From Methanosarcinales archaeon (lineage in GTDB: Archaea > Halobacteriota > Methanosarcinia > Methanosarcinales > EX4572-44): DNA of 7,148 bases. The position numbers and the translations under genes were made by a program. The DNA is taken from assembly GCA_004212095.1 (NCBI GenBank), contig RXIJ01000007.1, forward strand, positions 1-7,148. The letters run 5' to 3'. Positions within the stretch are counted from its first letter, which is position 1. Each line of letters begins with the position of its first letter. The notes under the pieces were generated by a model, which had not been told where the DNA came from, searched no databases, and saw only the letters and a program-made list of their open reading frames with translations. Below, in pieces: positions 1-6,133 of this stretch.

Positions 1-3
1 TAT

Positions 4-15
4 GTAAGGTCTAAA
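4..15 (+). repeat. Left terminal inverted repeat of the IS remnant
   Basis: GTAAGGTCTAAA matches the reverse complement of bases 1269-1280 at 10 of 12 positions. It lies just upstream of the transposase N-terminal frame, as expected for an IS end. Confidence 0.55.
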
Positions 16-28
16 TACATATATACAT

Positions 29-1258
29 TTCAAGTTCAAGACGATCAACAACCGCAAATACTTCTACATCATTAAGAACGAGCGAATAAACGGCAAAGTA
101 GTTCAAACAATCCGGAAATTCATAGGATCGGCGGACAAAGTTTACCAATTGCTCACATCGGTTAAACCAACACGAATCGCCTCGTACCCATTCGGAAAAC
201 CTGCCGCATTCATAAAAGCTGCTGAAGAAGTTGGTTTTTGACCGATAGTATGAACAAACACATCAAAGAAAGAAGATAGGCGGACTTACGCCAGCGCAAT
301 ACCCGACTCTTAATAATAATCGGAAGATCAGAGCACGTTTTCAGTTGGAACATCCCTGACTATTACTTTAAAAGAAGTTCGCTTCAGTTCATCCGGAATC
401 TCAAATATCAGCTATCAAGCCAGAATTTCCTAAATTGCATGGCTAAACTTGATTAAAATACTATACGTAAGACTGGACTTAATATATATCGCAAACTGAT
501 CGAAATAAGTCTAAAACCTTCGCGATTAATCTTTGATACTTTGGGGAGTTATGGTAGAATGCGGGTGGAAACACCATTAAAGCACATCCTGTAATCGTAA
601 ATTAGTATGAAAATGATTTCGTTGGCGTTATCAGGTATAATGACGCATCCGGACGTAAGAAGACGGTTGATTGGACTCATAACAGGGAGAATATCTTTGC
701 AAAGATGGGTGATATCAGATCAAAGCTGAATCGCAGGAGAAAAGGGAGAAAAATAACTTTAGAGGGCTTGACTGACCAGGTTGTCGATGCTGTTCCAAAG
801 CAGTAGAGGTTTGTTTGATTACAGCGCTTGCTATGGCTGATAGAGTTCTAAAACACGAATTTAAGCTGAACTGAATACTGCTCGTGTATCTGACGGATCT
901 GACGCATGCGCCAGATTATGGAGATGTGTGCTGCGTGCAGTTAGAAAAGAGACTGGCAGCAAATGGCTAAAAAAACGGACGTTAATCCCGTTTATGCCGG
1001 AACACGTCTGGAAAGATGTTAATATTAAGACACACGTCTTTTTGTTGCGTTGTTGGGCTGTTGTTGTACAATTATTCGCTTTATCTGGTCAATGAGCCGG
1101 GTTTGCCGATAGAGCGATTGGCAAGTCATACGGATCAGATGAGGCTCGGATTGGTTTATGGCGGGGGAGCGAATGCAGATTTTGCGATTGAGGATATGAA
1201 CAGGGAGACCGCGGAGGTGTTTTCCAGGCTGCAACTTAAGGGGTCTATCCCGGTTTAA
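29..1258 (+). pseudogene. Degenerate IS1634-like transposase
   Basis: A DDE-type transposase, no longer translatable. The first segment (29-238) encodes a beta-rich N-terminus followed by a PFGKPAAFIKAAEEVGF-like stretch typical of IS1634 transposases, and ends at TGA 239-241. A second segment, reached by frame changes, reads GGLTPAQY, then LLIIIGRSEH and IPDYYFKRSSLQFI. Around 480-575 a segment reads IYRKLIEISLKPSRLIFDT, whose final D may be the first catalytic aspartate. A further open stretch (about 605-806) reads VGVIRYNDASGRKKTVDW and ends at TAG; its match to the family is less clear. The C-terminal segment (about 1016-1258) reads VVGLLLYNYSLYL and later IEDMNRETAEVFSRLQL, typical of the hydrophobic helix and tail of these enzymes. 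No ATG sits in frame at the left; ATA at 23-25 is where a start would be expected. At least four frame breaks are needed to join the pieces, so it is inactive. Confidence 0.7.
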
Positions 1259-1268
1259 TTAAATTTTC

Positions 1269-1280
1269 GTTAGACCCTAC
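1269..1280 (-). repeat. Right terminal inverted repeat of the IS remnant
   Basis: The plus strand reads GTTAGACCCTAC, whose reverse complement GTAGGGTCTAAC pairs with the left repeat. It lies 11 bases after the transposase stop codon, a normal IS1634 arrangement. Confidence 0.55.
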
Positions 1281-1386
1281 AAATTTCGTAGCCGGTCGGA
1301 TTGTTTTTGCGATATTTTATGAATTCCAGTGATAGACTTGAATAATCAGTAATCCACCATTCATCAATGTTCGACAGTGCCCCCCC

Positions 1387-1407
1387 CTCTATCACGGATT
1401 GATAGAG
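1387..1407 (-). terminator. Stem-loop downstream of tRNA-Ser
   Basis: A perfect 8-bp inverted repeat, CTCTATCA / TGATAGAG with the loop CGGAT, starts 31 bases beyond the 3' end of the tRNA gene in its direction of transcription. On that strand it is followed by a run of eight G (plus-strand C 1380-1387), not the T-run usual for archaeal termination. It could be a terminator, a processing site or an unrelated palindrome. The rest of 1284-1438 shows no gene. Confidence 0.3.
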
Positions 1408-1438
1408 ATGTGCAAAATACCTAACGCCAACATCCTAA

Positions 1439-1523
1439 CGACGAGAGGGGGATTCGAACCCCCGAGATGCGAAGCATCACAGGATTAGCAATCCTGCGCC
1501 ATACCGGGCTTGGCTATCTCGTC
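1439..1523 (-). tRNA. tRNA-Ser(GCT)
   Basis: An 85-base class II tRNA read on the minus strand. The acceptor stem GACGAGA/TCTCGTC is perfect, with discriminator G, standard for serine tRNAs. The D arm is GCC/GGC, the anticodon stem CAGGA/TCCTG, and the loop TTGCTAA gives anticodon GCT (plus-strand 1487-1489), which reads AGC and AGU serine codons. A long variable arm (GATGC-TTC-GCATC) and a T arm (GGGGG-TTCGAAT-CCCCC) complete the fold. No CCA is encoded; the next bases are TTA, so CCA must be added enzymatically. No intron is seen. It lies 51 bases downstream of the glycosylase gene on the same strand, with its own TATA box. The decayed IS ends about 155 bases beyond its 3' side. Confidence 0.97.
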
Positions 1524-1548
1524 ACACGTATAGCTCTCTATATACGAG

Positions 1549-1557
1549 TCTATATAT
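1549..1557 (-). promoter_or_regulatory. TATA box of tRNA-Ser
   Basis: On the minus strand this reads CATATATAG, about 27-33 bases before the mature tRNA 5' end, the expected spacing for an archaeal TATA box. A second copy of the core CTATATA lies 12 bases closer (1538-1544), too near the tRNA for standard spacing. Confidence 0.5.
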
Positions 1558-1574
1558 GAATGTTTTCCATTCCT

Positions 1575-2198
1575 TCACCAGTCTATTCTTCCAGTCCTGC
1601 CAGTTGAATTGATTATGCACTCATCGCATCTTTTTTTATTACAGTACTGCTTGGAATAGACTACGATCAGTGCATGGTAGTTTTTGTACAGTTCAACATC
1701 GGCTGGGATGTGTTGTTCAAAGTGCTGTTGCAGTTGCTGGTAGTTGCCTTCAATCCCGATGCATTTGCATACTTGCCTGGTGTATGCATCGATTACAAAG
1801 CACAGCCTATCTGCTGCGTATAACAGGATGCTGTCTGCTGTTTCTCTACCCACTCCTTTTAGCTCTAACAATTCTCTTTGCAGATCTTTAAGTGGTTTTT
1901 TTGATATGTCATTGTTATTTTCTGTAAAGTATTTAGCTATGATTAACAGTCGCTCTGATTTTTGGTGGTAGAAACCAGTACATCGTATCTGCTCTTCGAT
2001 TATCTGTTGATCTGTTGCGGTAAGCACGTGTGGGTGAAGTAGTTCTGCCTGCTTCAGGTTTGCTATGGCACGTTCAACGCTCTCCCATTTTGTTTGCTGT
2101 GTTAAAATTGCACCAACCGCAACCTCGAATGGTGTATCGGCAGGCCACCAGTTCTGGTTTCCAAATTTTAAAAAAAGCTTTTTATACAAATCCATCAT
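1575..2198 (-). CDS. MagIII/endonuclease III-type DNA glycosylase (HhH-GPD)
   Basis: A 207-residue base-excision repair glycosylase that removes damaged, probably alkylated, bases from DNA. The N-terminal part has WWPADTPFEVAVGAILTQQT (residues 17-36), followed by GFYHQK. The helix-hairpin-helix is LLELKGVGRETADSIL (110-125), and the catalytic aspartate is D137 in VIDAYT. In endonuclease III the hairpin is followed by a catalytic lysine (GVGRKTA); here that position is E119, as in Helicobacter pylori MagIII, a monofunctional 3-methyladenine glycosylase that this sequence resembles in several blocks. A lyase activity is therefore unlikely. The C-terminus keeps three cysteines (C186, C191, C194), but the fourth [4Fe-4S] ligand position is G200 and the first spacing is x4 instead of x6, so a standard cluster is doubtful. 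The start ATG overlaps the npdG stop as ATGA, so the two are probably translated from one transcript. A second ATG follows at once (2195). The substrate is inferred. Confidence 0.88.
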   Translation of the reverse strand: MMDLYKKLFLKFGNQNWWPADTPFEVAVGAILTQQTKWESVERAIANLKQAELLHPHVLTATDQQIIEEQIRCTGFYHQKSERLLIIAKYFTENNNDISKKPLKDLQRELLELKGVGRETADSILLYAADRLCFVIDAYTRQVCKCIGIEGNYQQLQQHFEQHIPADVELYKNYHALIVVYSKQYCNKKRCDECIINSTGRTGRIDW

Positions 2199-2854
2199 AC
2201 AAATTTGACTCCAAGCTCATGGAGATTATTTCGCCTGGCAAGGTTTATTAAAAAGGGTGTGAGTGATTCAATAATAGCAGCATTCTCAAGCCCGCCACCA
2301 TCAAGTGGTCTGATGCCATTAATATCTTCAATCAGTTCTATCACCTTTTTTTTTGCTTCTTTATCGCTGCCGCATACTACCACATCGTAGTCGAGATGAC
2401 TTTCAAGATTACAGAGCTTTCTGGCAGACAGATTATGAAAAGCAGCAACCACTCCAATAGCATCTGGCACCAGTTTTTTTAATTCTGCTGCAGCGCTACC
2501 ATCATCCGGTTGGACATATTTCAGGTAAGAGTTTTGTTTTTCCATTGGAACCACCAGTGATACGATTACTTGGTTAGTTAAAAATGGGTGGATTGAGTCT
2601 ACAAGACTTTTTAATGCTTTATAAGGAACTGCCACTATCACAATGTCTGCCGCTGCTACTGCTTTATCATTCTTCACTCCACTGATATTACAGGTCTTTG
2701 TTGTATTTTCAAGCAGGATTTGTTCATAACTCTCTTTCATCTGTTCTGCTTTTGATTGCTCTCTTGAACCTATAATTATTTCATGTTTGTATGCCCACCG
2801 AAGAGCTAATCCTTTACCAATGTTTCCAGTTCCACCAAGTATTGCAATTCTCAT
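2195..2854 (-). CDS. npdG: F420-dependent NADP reductase
   Basis: A cytoplasmic enzyme that transfers hydride between reduced coenzyme F420 and NADP+, supplying NADPH in methanogens and relatives. The 219-residue product begins MRIAILGGTGNIGKG, a Rossmann nucleotide-binding loop (GGTGNIG, residues 7-13), followed by GSRE (29-32), which in the family contacts the 2'-phosphate of NADP. Further family blocks are DIVIVAVPYKAL (70-81), VVAAFHNLSA, VVVCGSD, GIRPLDGGGLENA (180-192) and the terminal ELGVKF. The length is close to the 212 residues I recall for the Archaeoglobus enzyme. The frame is open 17 codons further upstream (to 2905), but that extension does not fit the family, which starts at this MR(I/V)A. 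A TATA box about 26 bases before this ATG implies a leaderless message. The gene overlaps the downstream glycosylase by 4 bases. Confidence 0.93.
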   Translation of the reverse strand: MRIAILGGTGNIGKGLALRWAYKHEIIIGSREQSKAEQMKESYEQILLENTTKTCNISGVKNDKAVAAADIVIVAVPYKALKSLVDSIHPFLTNQVIVSLVVPMEKQNSYLKYVQPDDGSAAAELKKLVPDAIGVVAAFHNLSARKLCNLESHLDYDVVVCGSDKEAKKKVIELIEDINGIRPLDGGGLENAAIIESLTPFLINLARRNNLHELGVKFV

Positions 2855-2874
2855 AATAGGTACTACTTGGCACC

Positions 2875-2884
2875 AAAATATAAG
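2875..2884 (-). promoter_or_regulatory. TATA box of the npdG operon
   Basis: The minus strand reads CTTATATTTT, preceded by AAAAATA. The box is centred about 26 bases before the chosen npdG ATG (2854). In archaea this puts transcription initiation at or next to the start codon, hence a leaderless transcript, and supports choosing this start over the longer frame. Confidence 0.55.
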
Positions 2885-2924
2885 TATTTTTTTATCTCTG
2901 TACAAGACAAAATAAAAACAAAAC

Positions 2925-2932
2925 CTTTATAC
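2925..2932 (+). promoter_or_regulatory. Possible TATA box for the TPR remnant
   Basis: CTTTATAC preceded by AAAAC resembles an archaeal BRE/TATA pair pointing right, divergent from the npdG promoter about 45 bases away. A GTG at 2978 lies in the same frame as the TPR remnant, but TAA at 3056-3058 interrupts that frame. The promoter, if real, may now serve a dead gene. Confidence 0.3.
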
Positions 2933-3058
2933 GCCAAAAACGCTAACAAGCCCAGTGTCCATTAAGTACGGGGTATAGTGACTTCAGCTCTGCGCTCATT
3001 CTCATACATCCATAATTATACTGAAACATGGCACGAAAAAGAGAATCGGGAAACATAA

Positions 3059-3430
3059 GAGTACTATGAAAAAGCCATAGGAATTTCTCAGGAAATAAGG
3101 GACAAAGCTGGTGAAAGTACCTCGATCGGGAACATTGGCATCGCTTATAGACACGTAGTCGAAATAAAAAAAGCTATCGAATACTATGAAAAAACTTTAA
3201 ATATTGCTCGGGAAATTGGTGACAAAACAAGTGAATGTGTATTGTCAAATAACATTGGAGAGAACTTTTTAGAGGCAAAGAAGTATAAAGAAGCTTTGGC
3301 ATGTTTCATTGTGTCTAAAGATATATTTACCAAGCTAGAAAATCCAAATGTTGAACAATACGAATTAAACCTCAATAAATTAGAAAAGGAACTTGGCGAG
3401 AAAGCTTTTGAGAAACTTTTAACAAGGTAG
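3059..3430 (+). pseudogene. C-terminal fragment of a TPR protein
   Basis: An open frame of 123 residues directly after an in-frame TAA (3056-3058), ending at TAG 3428-3430. It contains tetratricopeptide repeats: EYYEKAIGISQEIRDKAGE and, exactly 120 bases (40 residues) later, EYYEKTLNIAREIGDKTSE. A third, weaker unit is YKEALACFIVSKDIFTKLE, and a charged helix closes the protein. TPRs form helical scaffolds for protein-protein contacts, often as C-terminal sensors of large archaeal proteins. The fragment begins in the second helix of a repeat and has no ATG at its head, so the N-terminus is missing or broken. The same frame continues upstream of the stop to a GTG at 2978, but that stretch is not TPR-like. 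A TTG at 3242 is the only candidate start inside. It could be a pseudogene or a relic of recombination; partner unknown. Confidence 0.6.
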
Positions 3431-3637
3431 CGCCAAGACCAAGGGAGATTATACATGAGATATTTTCGTAAGCAGACTCATTTTTAGAAATGTATATCTA
3501 AATCGCGTCAGTATCCTACTCCACAATTGTTATATTGGTTTCAGGCCTCTAATAGATGCACAAAAAAGCTCATCATTTTCAGTCATTATACCTCAGGTGC
3601 AATAGCAGTTTAACTTTAGTATTTTATACTTCTCAGC
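3431..3637. other. Intergenic stretch between convergent TPR remnant and corA
   Basis: About 207 AT-rich bases with no supported gene. A T-run at 3481-3485 follows the TPR stop on the plus strand, and a run of six T on the minus strand (plus-strand A 3562-3567) lies about 70 bases past the corA stop. These may act as weak archaeal terminators for the two converging units. Confidence 0.3.
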
Positions 3638-4630
3638 TCACAACCACCCTTTTCTGTTGAAGTATATCACCATACTTATTGACATAGTTGCCATTACCAT
3701 TAAAATAAAGATATACCCATAAGGTAAGTAGAGTTCTGGCATGTTTAATGGCTTATCTGTTCCACCGCCCTGGAAATTCATGCCGTATATTCCAGTAACG
3801 AAGGTGAGAGGTATAAATATTGTTGCGATGATTGTCAGTACTTTCATTATTTCATTCATTTTATTAGCTAAGGACGAGTGATAAACCTCGAGTGCCTCAC
3901 CAGCATTTGCTCGTATATTCTCTATTGAATCCAGCAGAGAAACGGTGTGGTCGTAAACATCCCTGAAGTAAATCCTGGTTTCAGGTTTAATGAGCAGTGT
4001 ATCGCTTCTATTTAACTTGCTCACGGCATCCCGCTGCCCTCTGACGATGCTGTGGATATGTCTAACCTGCCGTATAAGTTGCCTGATCTTCTTCATACTT
4101 CGTCCAGTCGGGTTTTCGAGGATCTCTTCATCAATCTCATCTATTTTATCCTCAAAATCTTCTATAACCGTAATGTAATTATCAACAACACCGTCCAAGA
4201 TCCTGTAAAGCAAAAAATCTTCTTTTCCCCTCAGTATAAATGGCTTTTTTCTTAGAATTTTCTCTTTTAACTCATCTATGGAGTTTAATCGCTTTTCATG
4301 AACTGTTATCAAAACATATTTGCTGACAAAAATGCTCAACTGTCTGGTTGAAATATCTCCTTCCACAACATTTATTGTCTTCGCAATGACGAATAGATAC
4401 TCATCATAATCATCCACTTTGGGTCTTTCATCCATCTGTACACTATCTTCGATTGCTAAAGGATGGAATTCAAAGAGGTTTCTGAGTGGAGAAAGTTTTT
4501 TGATTGTCGGTTCAGTAATGTCTATCCAGAGCACAAAAGTTTCTTCTCGCAGTGCAGGAATCTCTTCGAGTGATTCCAATTCATATATCTGCTGCATCGC
4601 ATCCGAATATTTAACCGCTGTAATCTTCAT
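3638..4630 (-). CDS. corA: CorA-family magnesium/divalent cation transporter
   Basis: A 330-residue inner-membrane channel that, as a pentamer, carries Mg2+ (in some members Co2+ or Ni2+) into the cell. The long N-terminal cytoplasmic domain contains FEFHPLAIEDSVQMDERPKV (about residues 53-72), a characteristic CorA block. It is followed by charged helices rich in E, D and R, including DEIDEEILENP. The pore signature GMN is at residues 283-285 in YGMNF, at the end of the first membrane helix (about 262-282). A second helix (about 303-321) leads to a short basic tail, NRKGWL, as usual. The length is normal for the family and the reading frame is intact. The ATG overlaps the end of a short upstream frame by ATGA, and no convincing TATA box sits close to the start, so its promoter may lie further upstream. 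The gene converges on the TPR remnant. Confidence 0.95.
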   Translation of the reverse strand: MKITAVKYSDAMQQIYELESLEEIPALREETFVLWIDITEPTIKKLSPLRNLFEFHPLAIEDSVQMDERPKVDDYDEYLFVIAKTINVVEGDISTRQLSIFVSKYVLITVHEKRLNSIDELKEKILRKKPFILRGKEDFLLYRILDGVVDNYITVIEDFEDKIDEIDEEILENPTGRSMKKIRQLIRQVRHIHSIVRGQRDAVSKLNRSDTLLIKPETRIYFRDVYDHTVSLLDSIENIRANAGEALEVYHSSLANKMNEIMKVLTIIATIFIPLTFVTGIYGMNFQGGGTDKPLNMPELYLPYGYIFILMVMATMSISMVIYFNRKGWL

Positions 4631-4925
4631 TTTCTATCATCAATGTTTTTTTCCGTTCCATATCCTGTAACAGCTTTATCCTTACAAACGCCAAGAAGTT
4701 TCTTTTTAGGAAGCGGCACAGGCGTAGTTAACATTAGGAATATCCAGAAGGGGCTTCCTGCATTTTCGATCACATCCCCATTTACTATCTTGTTCCGGTC
4801 CTCATTGTTTGACCTACATTCTATCATATTACTCGCATATATCAACTTGCCTGTATCAAGGCTGTCACATCATCTGGTGTTTCTGTAGGTTCAGGTGTTG
4901 TGGAAAATATGGTTATTAGAAATTT
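4627..4925 (-). pseudogene. Possible broken small gene upstream of corA
   Basis: Two overlapping minus-strand frames. The first (4842-4925) encodes IFSTTPEPTETPDDV, a Thr/Pro/Glu linker like those in secreted archaeal proteins, and stops. The second is open from 4869 to 4627 and reads LDTGKLIYASNMIECRS, later PFWIFLMLTTPVPLPKKK, and ends in the TGA that overlaps the corA ATG. A frameshift near 4845-4869 would join them. In the second frame, TTG 4845 and ATG 4827 are possible starts. I do not recognise the product. It could be a remnant, a real short gene co-transcribed with corA, or chance open frames; its ATGA coupling to corA slightly favours past coding. Confidence 0.25.
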
Positions 4926-5315
4926 TTACTACATAAAAAAAGGTTCATTTGTAAAATAGCCAAATTTATCTTACCGTACATGGTTACTATCTTCTTTCAG
5001 AGATACTGGAAATTAAGAACGTGGTATAGGTTGATTGAAAACTTTGTTAGAACTGGGAATGAATGAAATTAAAAAAAATTATTAAGTTTTTCGGAGATAC
5101 TGTTAAGTGTAAAACATATACAAAACGTTCTCTTGATTTAATACATACCCTGCTACAACCTGACTATGCTTCAACCAAAACATAACTTACCCCACACTCT
5201 ATCCACGATTGTACCAATCTCTTGACCTCTTGTGATTTTTTTCCACAACAGCTCAAAACACATACAAAAACGTAAATATCATTAAAAACAGAAGAAAGTA
5301 AACACTGCTGATTGA
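4926..5315. other. AT-rich gene-poor stretch
   Basis: No convincing gene in about 390 bases. A 28-codon plus-strand frame (4980-5066, starting MVTIFFQRYW) has no recognisable relative. The sequence GAGATACTG occurs twice, at about 5000 and 5093. It probably holds the hydrolase promoter at its right end and distal promoter sequence for corA at its left. Confidence 0.4.
5273..5280 (+). promoter_or_regulatory. Possible TATA box of the hydrolase gene
   Basis: TAAATATC lies about 50 bases before the chosen ATG. Initiation about 26 bases downstream would give a leader of about 27 bases that includes the GGAGAT ribosome-binding site. The match is modest. Confidence 0.25.
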
Positions 5316-5317
5316 AT

Positions 5318-5323
5318 GGAGAT
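5318..5323 (+). promoter_or_regulatory. Ribosome-binding site deciding the hydrolase start
   Basis: GGAGAT lies 4-6 bases before ATG 5328 and overlaps the alternative upstream ATG at 5316. This spacing favours the downstream start, whose product begins MKITIIYD, typical of the family. Confidence 0.6.
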
Positions 5324-5327
5324 ATTG

Positions 5328-5963
5328 ATGAAAATTACTATTATTTATGATAACGATGTTTACACCGAAGGTCTCGAATCTGACTGGGGTTTCTCCTGCC
5401 TCGTAGAATTGTACGGAAAAAAAATACTTTTTGATACAGGTGCAGAAAGCTCTATACTTCTTGATAATATGAAAAAACTCAACATAGATCCATCTATAAT
5501 TGAAGAAATTTTTATTTCTCATTCCCATTGGGATCATACTGGCGGGCTTTCAGATTTTCTTGCAGTAAATCCAGTCAAAGTTTATATTCCTGCCTCATTT
5601 TCTAAACCACAGAGTGCAGGAGAAGTGGTTAAAGTAAAAGAGCCACTTAAAATACATGAGAACATTTTCTCAACTGGTGAACTCGGGGACATAGAACAAT
5701 CCCTCGTGGTTAAAACAGAACATGGAGTGGTTGTGATTGCAGGTTGTTCACATCCCGGTGTCAGGGAAATCCTTAAAAAAGCATCACATTTTGGAAAAGT
5801 TTATGCACTTATCGGTGGGCTGCACGCATTCAAAGAGTTTAGTCTGCTTAGAGATTTAGCATTAATCTGCCCAACCCACTGCACCCGGTTCAAATCAGAA
5901 ATAGAGTCAATGTATCCTGATAAGTGTGTCAAAGGGGGTGTGGGTAAAGTGATTCAAATATAA
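5328..5963 (+). CDS. Metallo-beta-lactamase-fold hydrolase (COG1237 type)
   Basis: A 211-residue cytoplasmic metallo-hydrolase. The metal-binding motif HSHWDHTGG provides H65, H67, D69 and H70. GCSHPGV supplies H142, and GGLHAF (H166) and CPTHCT (H184) complete the set typical of this group. DTGAESSILLDN (36-47) precedes the metal motif, as in COG1237. Relatives are often annotated as 7,8-dihydropterin-6-methyl-4-(beta-D-ribofuranosyl)aminobenzene-5'-phosphate synthase, of the methanopterin pathway, but that label covers proteins of differing or unknown activity, so the reaction is uncertain. The product is shorter than many relatives (about 250 residues), the gap lying between the HxHxDH block and GCSHPGV. 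ATG 5316 would add four residues; 5328 is preferred because of its ribosome-binding site. The gene stands alone on the plus strand and converges on the nuclease gene. It is AT-rich (22% G+C in 5461-5520). Confidence 0.88.
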   Translation: MKITIIYDNDVYTEGLESDWGFSCLVELYGKKILFDTGAESSILLDNMKKLNIDPSIIEEIFISHSHWDHTGGLSDFLAVNPVKVYIPASFSKPQSAGEVVKVKEPLKIHENIFSTGELGDIEQSLVVKTEHGVVVIAGCSHPGVREILKKASHFGKVYALIGGLHAFKEFSLLRDLALICPTHCTRFKSEIESMYPDKCVKGGVGKVIQI

Positions 5964-5998
5964 TAGGCGTTTTAAGCTGATGTAAATTGAATTGACAC

Positions 5999-6019
5999 CT
6001 GCATAACTTCGTTATGCAG
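5999..6019. repeat. Perfect hairpin after the hydrolase gene
   Basis: CTGCATAAC-TTC-GTTATGCAG forms a 9-bp stem with a 3-base loop, 36 bases past the hydrolase stop. No T-run follows on either strand, so a terminator role is uncertain. It may stabilise the mRNA 3' end or be a protein-binding palindrome. Confidence 0.45.
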
Positions 6020-6133
6020 AAAATAACCAGTAACTCTTGGTAACCAATGTACCAGTAACTGCACACAACGTGGGTGGAAGTAACTTTCGATTACACAGTA
6101 ATCAAGCTGTGCTAATCTTGTGGTTAGGTAACT
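6004..6133. repeat. Regularly spaced TAACT motifs
   Basis: TAACT occurs at 6004, 6031, 6056, 6081 and 6129, with steps of 27, 25, 25 and 48 (about two times 24). Two copies share the longer ACCAGTAACT (6026-6035 and 6051-6060). Between them lies the near-palindrome TTGGT-A-ACCAA (6037-6047), and the last copy sits inside GTTAG-GTAA-CTAAC. The rest of 5964-6333 shows no convincing gene on either strand. Iterated binding sites or a decayed repeat are possible; chance is not excluded. Confidence 0.35.

Larger units (their letters stand above)
1..1283 (+). mobile_element. Decayed IS1634/IS4-type insertion sequence
   Basis: The block is bounded by imperfect inverted repeats: GTAAGGTCTAAA at 4-15 and, on the opposite strand, GTAGGGTCTAAC at 1269-1280 (10 of 12 match). 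Between them lie plus-strand fragments of one transposase-like protein, N-terminal pieces at the left and C-terminal pieces at the right, scattered over different frames. The length is below the roughly 1.6-2 kb usual for IS1634 elements, which suggests internal deletions. The outer edge of the left end is at the window boundary, so a target-site duplication cannot be checked. Family assignment rests on recalled resemblance. Confidence 0.65.

Noticed and set aside
4980..5066. 28-codon plus-strand frame
   Set aside because: Too short, no clear ribosome-binding site and no family resemblance.
5164..5336. Minus-strand frame encoding VFVCVLSCCGKKSQEVKRL and on, overlapping the hydrolase start
   Set aside because: Looks somewhat protein-like but has no in-frame ATG and no identifiable relative, and overlaps the promoter and start of a clear gene on the other strand.
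5253..5537. 94-residue minus-strand frame
   Set aside because: Lies over the coding region and promoter of the plus-strand hydrolase gene; a shadow frame.
6001..6017. Resemblance of the hairpin to a loxP half-site (ATAACTTCGT)
   Set aside because: Only about ten bases match, and there is no second inverted arm or spacer of the right size; coincidence with a short palindrome.
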